Source of the DNA: Acinetobacter sp. HY1485
Lineage (GTDB): Bacteria; Pseudomonadota; Gammaproteobacteria; Pseudomonadales; Moraxellaceae
DNA: 64,000 nt
Direction of reading: 5' to 3'
NCBI RefSeq assembly: GCF_027568475.1
Contig: NZ_JANKZG010000009.1
Coordinates: 1 to 64,000 of the forward strand
Shown: positions 40,589-51,526 of the stretch, piece after piece
Layout: every line of letters begins with the position of its first letter
Numbering within the stretch: position 1 is the stretch's first letter
Position numbers and translations under genes: made by a program
The notes under the pieces: generated by a model
Told to the model about the DNA's origin: nothing
Seen by the model: the letters and a program-made list of their open reading frames with translations, nothing else
Databases searched by the model: none

Positions 40589-42194
40589 GTTTTTTTCCTA
40601 ACAAAATATCAAGTAAACCTTGCGTTGAAGTGTCTAATGCATCGGTATTCACTTGTTGTCCATTTAGAATTGGTAAGAGTTGATTGGCAATTTCTTTGCC
40701 TTTTTCAACCCCCCACTGGTCAAATGGATTAATGTTCCAAATAACAGATTGCACAAATACTTTATGCTCATACAGTGCTATCAACATCCCTAACGTATAA
40801 GGGTTAAGTTCCTGTATCAGCATAGTTGTACTTGGCTGATTACCTTCGTATTGTTGATATTCAGGCAAGGTTTGTTCAATGGCTTTATTACCAAATGCCA
40901 AAAGTCGTGATTGTGCTAAACAGTTAGACAATGCTAAGTGATGTTGTTCCACTAAAGCTTCTGCATTTTCGGCATATGTAAATTGTTTAGCGTTATAACG
41001 TTTTACAGGTGCAATAAAGTCACAACTTACAAAATGCGTTCCTTGATGCAGTAACTGATAAAACGCATGTTGCGCATTGGGCCCAACCTCTCCCCATACA
41101 ATCGGGCAGGTACTTAACGTTACTTTCTGGCTGTCTCGTTGGGTAGATTTCCCATTAGACTCCATCTCAAGTTGTTGTAAATATGCTGCAAAGTATTTTA
41201 AACGACCGTCATAAGGTAACACTGCATGGGTCTGCATATTCAAAAAGTTGGTATTCCAAACCCCCAATAAACCCATTAAGACAGGAATATTTTGGGGAAA
41301 TGGCGCATTTTGAAAATGCTCATCCACAGCATAAGCACCTGCTAAAAATTGCTTAAATCCTTCAACTCCAATGGTCAGTGCAATCGGTAAACCAATACAA
41401 GACCAAAGCGAGTAACGTCCCCCTACCCAATCCCACAATAATAATTGCTTATCTTCAGCAATGCCCCACTCTGCCATTTTTTCAGGTTTTGTGGACACAC
41501 CAATAAAATGACTTTTAATCACCTTATCTTGTTTACCTAATGCTTTTTCTAACCATAAACGAACGGTTTGCGCATTGGACAAGGTATCAATTGTCCCAAA
41601 TGATTTAGAAGAAATAATAAACAGTGTTGTTTCGGGGCGCAGTTGATGAAGTAAATCGGATAACTGACTGCCATCCATTGTAGATACAAAATGAATATGT
41701 AGGGGTTTTTCTGTTTTTAATTTAAAGTCTGAAAGTGCATGGCTTGCCATGAGTGGACCTAAATCTGAGCCACCCACGCCAATATTAACCACATCTTGAA
41801 TCACTTCGCCCGTTGCACCACGGAATTGCCCTGCATGAATTTTTTCTACTAACGCATACATTTTTTCAAGCTGTTGATGTACTTGTTGGGCAAGTGTAGT
41901 ATGCCGACTTCCATGCTGTGGTAAACGTAACGCCCAATGCATTGCCGCACGGTGCTCTGTATAGTTAATCTCTTCTTCAGAAAATAACGTGTTTATCCAC
42001 TGTTTTAATTGTTTTTGTTCAGCATAACTCATTAACTCTTTAAGCACATTTTGATCAATACGGTGTTTACTATAATCAAAAAGAAGGTGCTGAAATTCAA
42101 ATGAGTAATGTTCAAAACGCTGTGGATCTTGCTCAAATAAATCATTTAAATGTAGATGAGCAAATGTTTGGGCGCAGTCTTGTAATTTTTTCAT
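40581..42194 (-). CDS. pgi: Glucose-6-phosphate isomerase
   Basis: Interconverts glucose 6-phosphate and fructose 6-phosphate. The 537-residue product has [43 protein letters not shown] and [12 protein letters not shown] near the C-terminus. It is a little shorter than the E. coli enzyme, but all active-site segments are present. It overlaps galE and ugd by 8 and 4 bp, so it is translationally coupled in the glycan precursor operon (gpi in capsule nomenclature). Confidence 0.95.
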   Translation of the reverse strand: MKKLQDCAQTFAHLHLNDLFEQDPQRFEHYSFEFQHLLFDYSKHRIDQNVLKELMSYAEQKQLKQWINTLFSEEEINYTEHRAAMHWALRLPQHGSRHTTLAQQVHQQLEKMYALVEKIHAGQFRGATGEVIQDVVNIGVGGSDLGPLMASHALSDFKLKTEKPLHIHFVSTMDGSQLSDLLHQLRPETTLFIISSKSFGTIDTLSNAQTVRLWLEKALGKQDKVIKSHFIGVSTKPEKMAEWGIAEDKQLLLWDWVGGRYSLWSCIGLPIALTIGVEGFKQFLAGAYAVDEHFQNAPFPQNIPVLMGLLGVWNTNFLNMQTHAVLPYDGRLKYFAAYLQQLEMESNGKSTQRDSQKVTLSTCPIVWGEVGPNAQHAFYQLLHQGTHFVSCDFIAPVKRYNAKQFTYAENAEALVEQHHLALSNCLAQSRLLAFGNKAIEQTLPEYQQYEGNQPSTTMLIQELNPYTLGMLIALYEHKVFVQSVIWNINPFDQWGVEKGKEIANQLLPILNGQQVNTDALDTSTQGLLDILLGKKRG

Positions 42195-43441
42195 ATACGT
42201 CCTACTCCCTCGTAGGCAAAGCCTTGAGATTTTACAAATGCTGCATCGTAAACATTACGACCATCTAAAATCAGTGGATGTTTCATTAATTGGTGTAAAT
42301 ACTGATAATCAAGTCCTAAGTATTCTTTCCAAGCAGTTAGTAAACACAACGCATCAGCACCTTTTACTGCTTGGTAACGATCTTCACATAAAATAAGATC
42401 TGCACGTTCGCCATATTGTTCTAAAATAAAAGGAAGTGCTTGCGGGTCATGTAATTGAACAATTGCCCCTTGTGCCCATAATGCTTTGAGCATGGTATGA
42501 ATAGGTGAATAATGAATTCGAGGTGTGTTTTCTTTGAAAGAAGCACCCCAAATTGCAATCACCTTACCCTTTAAATCGCATTGGTAATAATTCCAAAGTT
42601 TACGAAATAAAATCTCTTTTTGTTGTTCGTTAATTTGCCAAACTTGTTCAAGTAACTCACTTTTTACACCGACATCGGCAATGGTATCGGTTAATGTCAG
42701 CACATCATGAGAGAAATTTGCACCACCAAAACCAACACCCGGGGCTAAATATGCATCACCAATGCGTGTATCTGCACCCAAACCTAAACGTACATTTGCA
42801 ATATCAATATTAAGTTTTTCAGCCACTTGTGCTAAATCATTCATAAAACTAATACGTGTGGCTAACATGCCTGAAATACTTAATTTAGTAAACTCAGCAT
42901 CCAAAATTGGCATAAATACATAATCATGATTCGCAGGGTAAAAAGGACGTAATAGTTCTTTTATTTTAGGCTGTACACACAGTGCATCTACCCCTACTAA
43001 AACATGCTTAACGTGCAAGATACTATTTAAAGCATTACCTTCTTGAATCATATCAGGCAAGTAACACCAATCATCTTTTGGTGCTTGCTGTTGTAATTTT
43101 AAAGTACCATTTAGATCAAAGTTTGAACTGTTAATCATCAATTTAGGATGAATAATAGGTTGTTGACTCAGCCCTTCTAAGATGTCTTGTGCTAAATGAT
43201 ATTCATGTGAGTTAAATGCAAAAAAATGACTCTCAATTTCTGAAGAGGGAATATCTGAACATGCACAAATAATGAGAGATTGCTGTTTGATCTGCTTATC
43301 AATTAAATCATTAACTTCTCGATCTTGGTACTCAATTTGATTGATTAAATCAAGACACCAATAGACTTGGTGTCCATATTCAGCAAATAAGCCTGCCATG
43401 ACACCTGCATTTAATGTTGTTCCATAGATTGCGATTTTCAT
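42191..43441 (-). CDS. ugd: UDP-glucose 6-dehydrogenase-like protein, atypical active site
   Basis: A 416-residue member of the nucleotide-sugar dehydrogenase family: N-terminal NAD-binding region ([13 protein letters not shown]), central dimer helix with [14 protein letters not shown], and a C-terminal UDP-binding region ([24 protein letters not shown]). The locus position between pgi and galU is that of ugd. In the usual active-site motif GFGGSCFPKD the protein reads [10 protein letters not shown]: the nucleophilic Cys is Asn242 and the Lys is His. UDP-GlcA synthesis is therefore doubtful without an alternative chemistry. Frame and surroundings look intact, so it is not a decayed gene. Confidence 0.8.
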   Translation of the reverse strand: MKIAIYGTTLNAGVMAGLFAEYGHQVYWCLDLINQIEYQDREVNDLIDKQIKQQSLIICACSDIPSSEIESHFFAFNSHEYHLAQDILEGLSQQPIIHPKLMINSSNFDLNGTLKLQQQAPKDDWCYLPDMIQEGNALNSILHVKHVLVGVDALCVQPKIKELLRPFYPANHDYVFMPILDAEFTKLSISGMLATRISFMNDLAQVAEKLNIDIANVRLGLGADTRIGDAYLAPGVGFGGANFSHDVLTLTDTIADVGVKSELLEQVWQINEQQKEILFRKLWNYYQCDLKGKVIAIWGASFKENTPRIHYSPIHTMLKALWAQGAIVQLHDPQALPFILEQYGERADLILCEDRYQAVKGADALCLLTAWKEYLGLDYQYLHQLMKHPLILDGRNVYDAAFVKSQGFAYEGVGRI

Positions 43442-43453
43442 GGCAACTCCTAT

Positions 43454-44335
43454 TTACAGATCAAGTTCTTTAATAAGATTTTTAAAATCTGTGCCTAATT
43501 TTTCATGTGCAATACCATAATGTAGAACTGCTTTTAGATAACCTAACTTACTACCACAATCAAAAGTTTGACCCTGCATACGATAAGCTTCAACTGTATT
43601 TGATTGTTGTAAAGTTGCAATGGCATCGGTCAGCTGAATTTCGTTGCCTGCACCTTTTGGTGTGGTTTCTAATAGCTTCATAACCTGATTAGGTAAAACA
43701 TAACGTCCAACTACTGACAAATTACTTGGCGCATCTTCAATACTTGGTTTTTCTACAATACCCTCCATTTTAATGCTTTCGCCTTCATTTGGGTTTTGCG
43801 CAACATCCACAATACCGTATTGATTGACTAAGTTTTCAGGCACTGCCTCTACCATAATTTGAGCGGCATCTACCTCATCAAAACGCTGAATCATACGTTG
43901 TAAATCATTTAATTCTGTTTTTTCTTTTACCAACACATCAGGAAGTAAAACCGCAAAATCATCATCACCTACAATATCTTTTGCACATAAAACTGCATGC
44001 CCTAACCCTAATGGTTGTGGCTGTCGAACACTCACGATACTCACATGCGGTGGCACAATGTTAGTGATGGCTTCTAATAAGTCGTATTTTTTCTTTTGCT
44101 CAAGTGTCGTTTCTAATTCAAAATTACGGTCAAAGTAGTTTTCAATCGATGCTTTTGACGCATGCGTCACTAAAATAATTTGCTCAATACCTGCTTCTAC
44201 TGCTTCACGCACCACATATTCAATTGCAGGACGATCAACCACTGTGACCATCTCTTTTGGAATGGACTTACTTGCAGGTAAAAAACGCGTGCCTAAACCT
44301 GCTACAGGAAGAATTGCTTTTTTAATCATATTCAT
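43454..44335 (-). CDS. galU: UTP-glucose-1-phosphate uridylyltransferase
   Basis: Makes UDP-glucose from glucose 1-phosphate and UTP. The product (about 293 residues) has AILPVAGLGTRFLPASKSIPKEM with the nucleotidyl-transfer signature, PQPLGLGHAVLCAK, and GIVEKPS. GTG at 44338, ATG at 44335 and ATG at 44329 are possible starts; I chose the first ATG. It lies 6 bp after itrA. Confidence 0.93.
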   Translation of the reverse strand: MNMIKKAILPVAGLGTRFLPASKSIPKEMVTVVDRPAIEYVVREAVEAGIEQIILVTHASKASIENYFDRNFELETTLEQKKKYDLLEAITNIVPPHVSIVSVRQPQPLGLGHAVLCAKDIVGDDDFAVLLPDVLVKEKTELNDLQRMIQRFDEVDAAQIMVEAVPENLVNQYGIVDVAQNPNEGESIKMEGIVEKPSIEDAPSNLSVVGRYVLPNQVMKLLETTPKGAGNEIQLTDAIATLQQSNTVEAYRMQGQTFDCGSKLGYLKAVLHYGIAHEKLGTDFKNLIKELDL

Positions 44336-44341
44336 CACTAC

Positions 44342-44950
44342 TTATTTAGAATCTTTTGAATGATTGCCTTTAAAAATAGAAGGTCCAACATGCCCAGGTG
44401 CATTAATTCCTTCTTTTTTTAACATTACAGAAACTGTTTTAAACATTATTTTAAGGTCGATAAAAATATTATGATGATCGACATACCATACATCAAGCTC
44501 AAAACGTTTTTCATAGTCTAGTTCATTACGTCCGCTAATTTGAGCTAGTCCAGTCATACCTGGCTTAACCTCTAAACGGCGTGCCTGTTCAGGTGTGTAA
44601 TGCTGAATAAATTCTTTTAACATTGGACGTGGACCCACAATACTCATATCACCCTTAATCACATTCAGTAATTGTGGCATTTCATCTAGACTTGTGGAAC
44701 GTAATTTTTGTCCAAATGGTGTAATCCGTTCTTCATCTGACAAAAGATTACCCTGAATATCACATATATCTTTCATTGAACGAAATTTCATCATTTTGAA
44801 AAGCTGCCCATTTTTTCCTGGACGTTCTTGATAGAAAAATATAGGCGCACCAAGATTTCTTCTTACTTTGATTAAAGTATAGAAAAAAACAGGAGAGAGT
44901 ACTAAAAGTGCGAGTAAGGCAATGGAAATATCTAATAATCTTTTTAGCAT
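44342..44950 (-). CDS. itrA: Initiating sugar-phosphate transferase ItrA (PglC type)
   Basis: Starts the oligosaccharide by moving a sugar 1-phosphate to undecaprenyl phosphate at the inner membrane. The 202-residue product is the small monotopic PglC-like form: one N-terminal membrane segment (about 4-26), KFRSMKD, then RSTSLDEMPQLLNVIKGDMS and VGPRP, RPMLKEF, KPGMTGLAQISGR. It is the usual initiator of Acinetobacter capsule and glycoprotein glycans. The exact first sugar (a HexNAc type) cannot be told from this alone. Confidence 0.92.
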   Translation of the reverse strand: MLKRLLDISIALLALLVLSPVFFYTLIKVRRNLGAPIFFYQERPGKNGQLFKMMKFRSMKDICDIQGNLLSDEERITPFGQKLRSTSLDEMPQLLNVIKGDMSIVGPRPMLKEFIQHYTPEQARRLEVKPGMTGLAQISGRNELDYEKRFELDVWYVDHHNIFIDLKIMFKTVSVMLKKEGINAPGHVGPSIFKGNHSKDSK

Positions 44951-45011
44951 AACTCAACCTACTCAGGTATTAAGCTGACACAACGTCATGGGCTATTGAA
45001 CAATTTTGATA

Positions 45012-46148
45012 TTATAGAATTTCTTTTCGCATCTGTGTATTTACTTTTTTCACATCATATTTTTCTAAGATAATACTGTGTGATCTTTCCCCCATCATTT
45101 CTATTAATTTAGGTTCTTGAATGAGTTTAATCATGGCTTCAGCTAACTTTTGACTATTTTGAATAGGAACTTTGAAGCCATTTTCGCCCTCATTCACTGT
45201 TTCTTTACAACCAGGTGCATCCGTTGTAATCACAGCTCGCCCCATTGCCATTGCTTCTAAAACAGAGCGTGGTATTCCCTCACGGTATGAGGGTAAAACA
45301 AAAATATTCGCTTGCTCTAAAATTGGACGAACATCTTCTAACTTTCCCCAAAAATTAATTAATCTTTCATCAATCCAACGATTTAAATTTTCTTTTTTGA
45401 TCGCAGCGGGGTTTTCGTCAATCCAACCCACTAAGTGAAACTTAGCTTGTGGATATTGCTGTTTGACATGTTTAGCCGCCTCAATATATTCGTGAACACC
45501 TTTATCTTTAAGTAAACGCGCCACCATGATAAAAATGGGTTGAGGTTGTTGTGTTTCATCTAGAACTAAAGACTTTTTTTGAAACTTTTGTATATCAACG
45601 CCTGAACCATTGACCACTGCCGTTGGAATCTTTTCTAAATGTCCAAGCTGTTGAATCAGTTTTAAATCATCTTCATTTTGAAAAATAACTTTATGCGATT
45701 GCTTGATTGCACAACGAAACAGTTGGTCAAAAATTTTTTTAATGTATTTGAATTTACCTTGTGCTTTCTCATTTTGAAATGCAAACCCTAAACCACTGAG
45801 TAGCACATAACGCTCGGGTACTTTTGCCCATGCAGCAGCCAATGTGCCGTAAATCACAGGCTTAATGGTATAACTTAGTATTTTTTGAGGTTTAATTTTC
45901 TTTAGAATTTTATAAATAGTCCAAAGGGTCTTTAAATCTACAAATGGGTTTGTTCCCATTTTTTGCATAGAAAAATGGTGAAGTGTAAAACCATGATCTT
46001 CAAAAAATAATGCATCTTTAGAACATACTTCAATATTAGGTGCCAAAATATGTACTTCATAGCCTTGATGGGCAATTTCTAATAATAGTTCGCCCCTAAA
46101 GTTATAAACCGTATGTAAGTCATTGGAGATAATACAAAAACGTTTCAT
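45012..46148 (-). CDS. Glycosyltransferase family 4
   Basis: A 378-residue GT-B enzyme. The N-terminal half begins FCIISNDLHTVYNFRGELL; the C-terminal half has FIMVARLLKDKGVHEYIEAA and the nucleotide-sugar motif FVLPSYREGIPRSVLEAMAMG (E-x7-E, about 290-310). It adds one residue to the lipid-linked glycan. Resemblance to PglA-like enzymes and its place next to itrA suggest that it adds the second sugar. Only 3 bp separate it from tviC upstream, and 61 bp from itrA. Confidence 0.85.
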   Translation of the reverse strand: MKRFCIISNDLHTVYNFRGELLLEIAHQGYEVHILAPNIEVCSKDALFFEDHGFTLHHFSMQKMGTNPFVDLKTLWTIYKILKKIKPQKILSYTIKPVIYGTLAAAWAKVPERYVLLSGLGFAFQNEKAQGKFKYIKKIFDQLFRCAIKQSHKVIFQNEDDLKLIQQLGHLEKIPTAVVNGSGVDIQKFQKKSLVLDETQQPQPIFIMVARLLKDKGVHEYIEAAKHVKQQYPQAKFHLVGWIDENPAAIKKENLNRWIDERLINFWGKLEDVRPILEQANIFVLPSYREGIPRSVLEAMAMGRAVITTDAPGCKETVNEGENGFKVPIQNSQKLAEAMIKLIQEPKLIEMMGERSHSIILEKYDVKKVNTQMRKEIL

Positions 46149-46151
46149 GTA

Positions 46152-47183
46152 TTATTCACTTTCTAAATGCTGTACATACCAAGGCATTGCTTTTTCAATC
46201 CCTTGTGCAATCGTAAATTCAGGAGCATATCCCAAGCGTCGCTCAATTTTAGAAATATCAGCTTGCGAATGCTTTACATCACCCACTCTAAACTCTCGGT
46301 AGATGGCAGATTGTGAGTAATCAATATTGTGTTGTGCAAGGTTAGTTTTTAACATCTCAAATAATGTATTTAAATCTGTACGCCCACCCACAGCAACATT
46401 GTAAATTTGGTTCAAAGCATCTTGATTTTGTGTGGTGGCAGCCAATAAGTTGGCTTGTACGGCATTTTCAATAAAATTGAAATCACGGCTTGTTGTACCA
46501 TCGCCATTAATATAAACCGTATCGTGTTTAATCATTGCCGCTGTCCATTTTGGAATAACAGCAGCGTATGCACCATCGGGGGTTTGGCGTTTACCAAAAA
46601 TATTAAAATAACGTAAACCAATGGTATTTAAACCATAACAACGATAAAACACGTTGGCATATAGCTCATTGACATACTTTGTGACAGCATAGGGCGAAAG
46701 TGGATTGCCAATAATATCTTCTTGTTTTGGGAGTGCAGTATGGTCGCCATAAGTAGAGCTACTCGCTGCATATACCATATTTTTAATATTGGCTTCTTTG
46801 GCTGCCACTAACATATTTAAAAAGCCATCAATATTACTGGCATTGGTTGCAATTGGGTTTTGCACCGAGCGTGGTACAGACCCTAATGCTGCTTGATGCA
46901 ACACATAATCCACATCTATACACGCTGTTTTGCAATCTTCTAAATTACAAATATCGCCTTGGATAAATTTAAAATTTTGCCATTGCTGAGCAGAAACTGT
47001 GGCTTTTACTTCGTCTAAGTTATGCTGAAAACCTGTTGAGAAATTATCTAAACCCACCACGTTTTGATTCAGTAGTAATAGTTTTTCGAGCAAGTTAGAA
47101 CCAATAAAACCCGCCACGCCTGTAATTAGCCATGTTTTAGGTTGTTGTAAAAGCGTCTCGCAACATTGTTGATATTGGTTCAT
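46152..47183 (-). CDS. tviC: UDP-GlcNAc(A) 4-epimerase (TviC/WbpP type)
   Basis: Converts UDP-GlcNAcA to UDP-GalNAcA (or UDP-GlcNAc to UDP-GalNAc). The 343-residue SDR has the long N-terminal extension of this subgroup ([11 protein letters not shown]), the NAD site [13 protein letters not shown], the catalytic Ser region AASSSTYGD and YAVTKYVNE. The ATG at 47183 has AAAGGC upstream and overlaps the previous stop as ATGA, so it is preferred over an open start at 47213. With tviB in the same locus it implies a GalNAcA-type sugar. Confidence 0.92.
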   Translation of the reverse strand: MNQYQQCCETLLQQPKTWLITGVAGFIGSNLLEKLLLLNQNVVGLDNFSTGFQHNLDEVKATVSAQQWQNFKFIQGDICNLEDCKTACIDVDYVLHQAALGSVPRSVQNPIATNASNIDGFLNMLVAAKEANIKNMVYAASSSTYGDHTALPKQEDIIGNPLSPYAVTKYVNELYANVFYRCYGLNTIGLRYFNIFGKRQTPDGAYAAVIPKWTAAMIKHDTVYINGDGTTSRDFNFIENAVQANLLAATTQNQDALNQIYNVAVGGRTDLNTLFEMLKTNLAQHNIDYSQSAIYREFRVGDVKHSQADISKIERRLGYAPEFTIAQGIEKAMPWYVQHLESE

Positions 47184-48256
47184 TTGTTTGCCTTTGTATA
47201 AATTTCTAACCATTGGTTAAGCATGCGTTCTACTGAATAATGTTTAATTATTCGTTCACGATTTTGCTGTCCAATCTGTTGTTTTTGATGCGTAGATAAT
47301 TGTACTGCTTGTTGCATTTTTTCGCTTAACAATTTGCTATTTTGAGGTGGTACTAACCATTCAGGTTGGTCAAGCACTTCTTTTACACCGCCACAGTCTG
47401 TTGCAACTATCACTCGTTCACAACTCATGGCTTCGGCAACCACTAAACCAAAACCTTCCCACGCAGAAGACAGCACAAATATATCGCTCATACACAATAG
47501 TTGTGCGACATCATCACGCGCACCTAACAATGTAATATTAGAATGCCCTTGAATTTTTGCTTCAAGCTGAGATCTTAGTTTTCCATCGCCTATAATATAA
47601 AGTTTTATAGTGTTTTGTTGTTTAAGTTGCAAAAAAGCATCAATTAAGTTGGGGTAATCTTTTGCCTCATTAAAACGCCCTACTGCCATAAAAACAGTTT
47701 CGTTTGTTAAACCAAATTTTTGTCTTAGTTCTATGCGTTGGTTTGGCTCAAATTTAAATTTCGGCGTATCAATCCCATTGGTTACCGTACAACTGCGCTG
47801 TTTTAAAAAAACCTTTTGTTCAATAAAATAAGCTGTGGCTTCTTCACTTACATTGGTGTTGATATCAGATAAATCATCTGTTACACGATACAACCATGCT
47901 CGTGCTTTACCCCCAATCGCTTTGCTATGAGCTGTACACACCAAACGTGGCATCGGCTGAGTAATACGCACCAAACGTGCCAATAAACACGCATGGAATA
48001 AATGCGCATGAACCACATCGGGTTTAAATTCTTGAATAATTTTTTTTAAATTTTTACACGCTTTGATAAAGTTTTTTATACCATCAAAACCTAAATGAAT
48101 TAGCTCAACATTTTGATGCGGACGAACAATGACATCGCCTCGTAAATAAGCAATTTTAACCTGATGTCCTCTTGCGATTAGCTGATTGACAAGCGTCACC
48201 ACCACTTGCTCTGCTCCGCCTAACCCAAGCCCTGTAATTACAAATAGAATTTTCAT
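47180..48256 (-). CDS. Glycosyltransferase family 4
   Basis: A 358-residue GT-B enzyme: [16 protein letters not shown] at the N-terminus (donor/acceptor loop), [17 protein letters not shown], and [20 protein letters not shown] with the E-x7-E pair. Start at 48256 chosen because it overlaps the upstream stop as ATGA and begins MKILFVIT. Linkage unknown. Confidence 0.85.
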   Translation of the reverse strand: MKILFVITGLGLGGAEQVVVTLVNQLIARGHQVKIAYLRGDVIVRPHQNVELIHLGFDGIKNFIKACKNLKKIIQEFKPDVVHAHLFHACLLARLVRITQPMPRLVCTAHSKAIGGKARAWLYRVTDDLSDINTNVSEEATAYFIEQKVFLKQRSCTVTNGIDTPKFKFEPNQRIELRQKFGLTNETVFMAVGRFNEAKDYPNLIDAFLQLKQQNTIKLYIIGDGKLRSQLEAKIQGHSNITLLGARDDVAQLLCMSDIFVLSSAWEGFGLVVAEAMSCERVIVATDCGGVKEVLDQPEWLVPPQNSKLLSEKMQQAVQLSTHQKQQIGQQNRERIIKHYSVERMLNQWLEIYTKANK

Positions 48257-49314
48257 GCGTTTATGAGTTCTAGCCAACGTGGCAAGATAGCATCTGCTTG
48301 GTATTGCTGAGCATGTTTTTTATTTTGCACTACAATCGCGTCATACTGTTTGGCTTGCATGGCAATCATATTGCACAAAGCATCTGCCAACGCTTGCGTA
48401 TTTTCAGCTTCAACTAATGTATTAAGCGTATTTTTTAAAATTTCTTTCGGTCCAATTTTACAGTCAAATGCCACAATCGGTAGCCCAAACGACATCGCCT
48501 CAACCAATACCATACCAAAACCTTCAAAACGAGATGGTAAGCAATAAATAGATGCCTGTTGATAACTTAGTGTTAAATCTGCGGTATTGGGGATAAATTG
48601 AATGTTATCCACAACCGTTGTAGATTGTTTAAGTTGATCTGCCTGTTCGCCACTACCAATAATTTTAAGTTGCCAATTGGGGTACTGTTTAACTACCTGT
48701 TGCCATGCTTGAATAAGCAAATCAAAGCCTTTTTCATGGCGTAACCGCCCTACGGACAGTACGGTTTTATTGACTTGTGTTGGATTCGTAGTTTGAATAT
48801 TAAAAGCAGATAAATTAGCAATTGCTATAATTTTAGCGTGATGATGTGGCAACGCATTTTGCCAATGTGTGGCATCATGCTCTGTCAGTGTTACCACTGC
48901 ATCGCAGTAACGGCTTGCTAGTTTTCTACCCCAATCACGTAACCGTGTGCCTAAATTAATATCAAAATTAAAATGCTCCCAACAAATATGCTTGACGTTT
49001 AACCCCATCAAAGCAGGCACAGTAAAGACACAAGAAATACTATCTACCACAATTAAACAATCAATTTGATGGGCTTTTATAAATGCTCTAATTTTTAAAA
49101 TAGTTGAAATGGCATAACGTTTCATTGATACAGGATGATCAAATAAATATGCATTTTTTATATTAGGTTGCAGGGTAAAAAAAGGGGTTTCACCTTGCTG
49201 AATATTGAGGGTAAAAATCTCATGATGCTGAGATAATGCATTGGCAAGCAGTATTGTGGTACGTTCTGTACCCCCTGCTAAATTTAAATTACCCACTAAA
49301 AAACAGATGTTCAT
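48253..49314 (-). CDS. Glycosyltransferase family 4
   Basis: A 353-residue GT-B enzyme. It starts ICFLVGNLNLAGGTERTTILLANAL, has VLSVGRLRHEKGFDLLIQAW and YCLPSRFEGFGMVLVEAMSFG. The ends overlap both neighbours by 4 bp, so the transferases are translationally coupled. Linkage unknown. Confidence 0.86.
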   Translation of the reverse strand: MNICFLVGNLNLAGGTERTTILLANALSQHHEIFTLNIQQGETPFFTLQPNIKNAYLFDHPVSMKRYAISTILKIRAFIKAHQIDCLIVVDSISCVFTVPALMGLNVKHICWEHFNFDINLGTRLRDWGRKLASRYCDAVVTLTEHDATHWQNALPHHHAKIIAIANLSAFNIQTTNPTQVNKTVLSVGRLRHEKGFDLLIQAWQQVVKQYPNWQLKIIGSGEQADQLKQSTTVVDNIQFIPNTADLTLSYQQASIYCLPSRFEGFGMVLVEAMSFGLPIVAFDCKIGPKEILKNTLNTLVEAENTQALADALCNMIAMQAKQYDAIVVQNKKHAQQYQADAILPRWLELINA

Positions 49315-50270
49315 TTTTGAATACCAAGCTTTCTAAGTATTTTATCAAGTAATAAAAACCAAATACCAAATTTAAAAAATAAACGGTTACCCCGATTTAA
49401 AATGAGGTGCTCATCTAAATGATAAGCCTTTAAATTTAAATTATTACAACGCTCATATGCTGTTTTAAAACCTTCTACATTTAGGCTATCGTAAATATAA
49501 GATTGTGAAATAGACACCAATGTTGGCGTTAAAATAGGGTACTTTTTAATATGCTGTAAATAACACAATGCCCCACCACCTAAGTCATCAATATTCTTTT
49601 TAGATTTGGTTGCCGTAATACCCTGTAAATTAATACGGTACTGCAGTAACACTTGATTGGTTATATAAATAGACTGTGCTTTTAAAAATAAAAAAGGAGT
49701 CGTGTAAGCATCTTCGTAGTTTTTCCTCACAGGAAAACGAATACCATCAAATAATTGTTTTTTATAAATTCTTAACCAAGAAAACCAAGCAGAACGGTTA
49801 AAAATTTCTAAGCGTTGTGGTTCATTTAAAGTTAAATAACCTTCTTGTGGCATTGGTTTTAAAAATACAGAAGTTTGCCCTACATCATCAATACGTTCTG
49901 CACAAAACTGAATTAAATCGGGCGATTGCTTGGCTAGAATATTAAGTAACGTTTTAAAATAATTGGATTTTAAAATGTCATCAGAGTCCAAAAACGCAAT
50001 ATATTCTCCCTGTGCCTGTTCTAAGCCTGTATTTCTTGCACCACTGAGCCCTAAATTTTCTTGATCAATACAAATAAACTGCTGTGCAACTGCTATATTT
50101 TGGCGTGCTAAAAAGCGTTTTACCATCTGCATAGATTGATCGGGCGTACCATCGTTGACCACAATAATTTCGATACTTGGCTCAGGCAGTTGTTCACATA
50201 TACTTTCTAAACAAGCAGTAATATATTTCTCAACCCGATAAACAGGCACAATCAAGCTGATTTTTTTCAT
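49311..50270 (-). CDS. Glycosyltransferase family 2
   Basis: A 319-residue GT-A enzyme: ISLIVPVYRVEKYITACLESI at the N-terminus, VNDGTPD, NLGLSGARNTGLEQAQGEYI split over 74-93, and the metal-binding DSDD. The C-terminal part has a hydrophobic stretch (FKFGIWFLLLDKIL) that may touch the membrane. It adds one sugar to the lipid-linked glycan. Confidence 0.87.
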   Translation of the reverse strand: MKKISLIVPVYRVEKYITACLESICEQLPEPSIEIIVVNDGTPDQSMQMVKRFLARQNIAVAQQFICIDQENLGLSGARNTGLEQAQGEYIAFLDSDDILKSNYFKTLLNILAKQSPDLIQFCAERIDDVGQTSVFLKPMPQEGYLTLNEPQRLEIFNRSAWFSWLRIYKKQLFDGIRFPVRKNYEDAYTTPFLFLKAQSIYITNQVLLQYRINLQGITATKSKKNIDDLGGGALCYLQHIKKYPILTPTLVSISQSYIYDSLNVEGFKTAYERCNNLNLKAYHLDEHLILNRGNRLFFKFGIWFLLLDKILRKLGIQK

Positions 50271-51526
50271 GGTTTACGGCGATAAGTAGAGGGTTTAAAT
50301 ATACGCAGATGAGCATTTAAAATAAGCCCATTTTTAAAGAAATAATTAAACACCGTCAGTGATAAAATTTCCGTGGCAAGAATAGCAAAAATTGCACCAT
50401 ATAATGAATAAAAATGTACAGCAACATAAGTTAAAATAACGTTAAACAGCACCAAAACCATCGTCTTTTTATGCAAATAATCATATGCATTAAATTTAAT
50501 TAAGTATTTCTCTGCCACCGTAGACATACCCGAAAATAGCGTAACCATTACGGCAAGTAATAAAATTTGGTTGACTTGTTGGTAAGCCGAACCGTACAAC
50601 CAATCAATAATATAATGTCCAAAAATAAGAAAAAAACCACCTGCCATAAGTGCAATACTTGCCACTAAAGCACTGAGTTTTGCCACCATGTTTTGGCTTT
50701 GTTCCATATCTTTTTGGGCATAAATTTGAGTTAAGAAAGACGAAATAAGCGCATTGAGTACAAAATAAAAGCTACTCCCCAACGTCATCGCAACGGTATA
50801 AATGCCTAAATCGTGCTGTGAAGATAAGCCTAAAAACAACTGCGAGGTTTTAGTAAAAATAGCAATCGATAAACTATACAACACTAGTTTTTTACCCACC
50901 GCTAACATATAACGGCGGTAGTACTGTATTTTATGAGATGTCTTAGGTGTAATAGCTTTATGTTTAAACAAAAACCAACGCATTACAAAAGGAATGAGCG
51001 TAATGAGGACAATGGGTAAGCTTAAATAAGCCACAGGTAGCTGAAGTTTTGCAATACAGTAGCGAACCACTAAACTGACTAAAATCGCTGTTACATTACA
51101 GATGGTATTGATATACGACTGCAAGGTAGCATTAAAATAAATGTTATAAACATCATGTAATGCAAAATAAACCGCAATACATGAAGCCACCGAAAAAATA
51201 AATGTGAGTTGGTCTACGCTGTAATATAAATATGCCAAAACAACCGTTGCAAATATGGCATACAACACATTACGGATCTGCTGGGTAGCGTGAATAATTC
51301 GCTCACCTGTTTTTTTATTTTTACTGGTTTTTTGAAAAATAATATTGTCAGAACCAAACATTGCTAATGTTTGTACAATAGCAAAAATGGACGTAGCAAA
51401 CGTAAGCTTACCAAAATTTTCAGGTCCGATATAACGTGCTACAAATGATGTCACAAAAATTAAGCCAAAAATGGACAGTAATTTTTCAGACATCATCCAT
51501 AACGAATTAAGATAAACCTTTCTCAC
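50267..51526 (-). CDS. wzx: Wzx-type oligosaccharide flippase
   Basis: A 419-residue membrane protein with about twelve hydrophobic segments and the polysaccharide-export (MOP/PST) N-terminus: [39 protein letters not shown]. It would flip the undecaprenyl-linked oligosaccharide to the periplasm. It lies between tviB and the transferases, with 4-bp overlaps on both sides. There is no second large membrane protein that could be Wzy. Confidence 0.87.
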   Translation of the reverse strand: MRKVYLNSLWMMSEKLLSIFGLIFVTSFVARYIGPENFGKLTFATSIFAIVQTLAMFGSDNIIFQKTSKNKKTGERIIHATQQIRNVLYAIFATVVLAYLYYSVDQLTFIFSVASCIAVYFALHDVYNIYFNATLQSYINTICNVTAILVSLVVRYCIAKLQLPVAYLSLPIVLITLIPFVMRWFLFKHKAITPKTSHKIQYYRRYMLAVGKKLVLYSLSIAIFTKTSQLFLGLSSQHDLGIYTVAMTLGSSFYFVLNALISSFLTQIYAQKDMEQSQNMVAKLSALVASIALMAGGFFLIFGHYIIDWLYGSAYQQVNQILLLAVMVTLFSGMSTVAEKYLIKFNAYDYLHKKTMVLVLFNVILTYVAVHFYSLYGAIFAILATEILSLTVFNYFFKNGLILNAHLRIFKPSTYRRKP

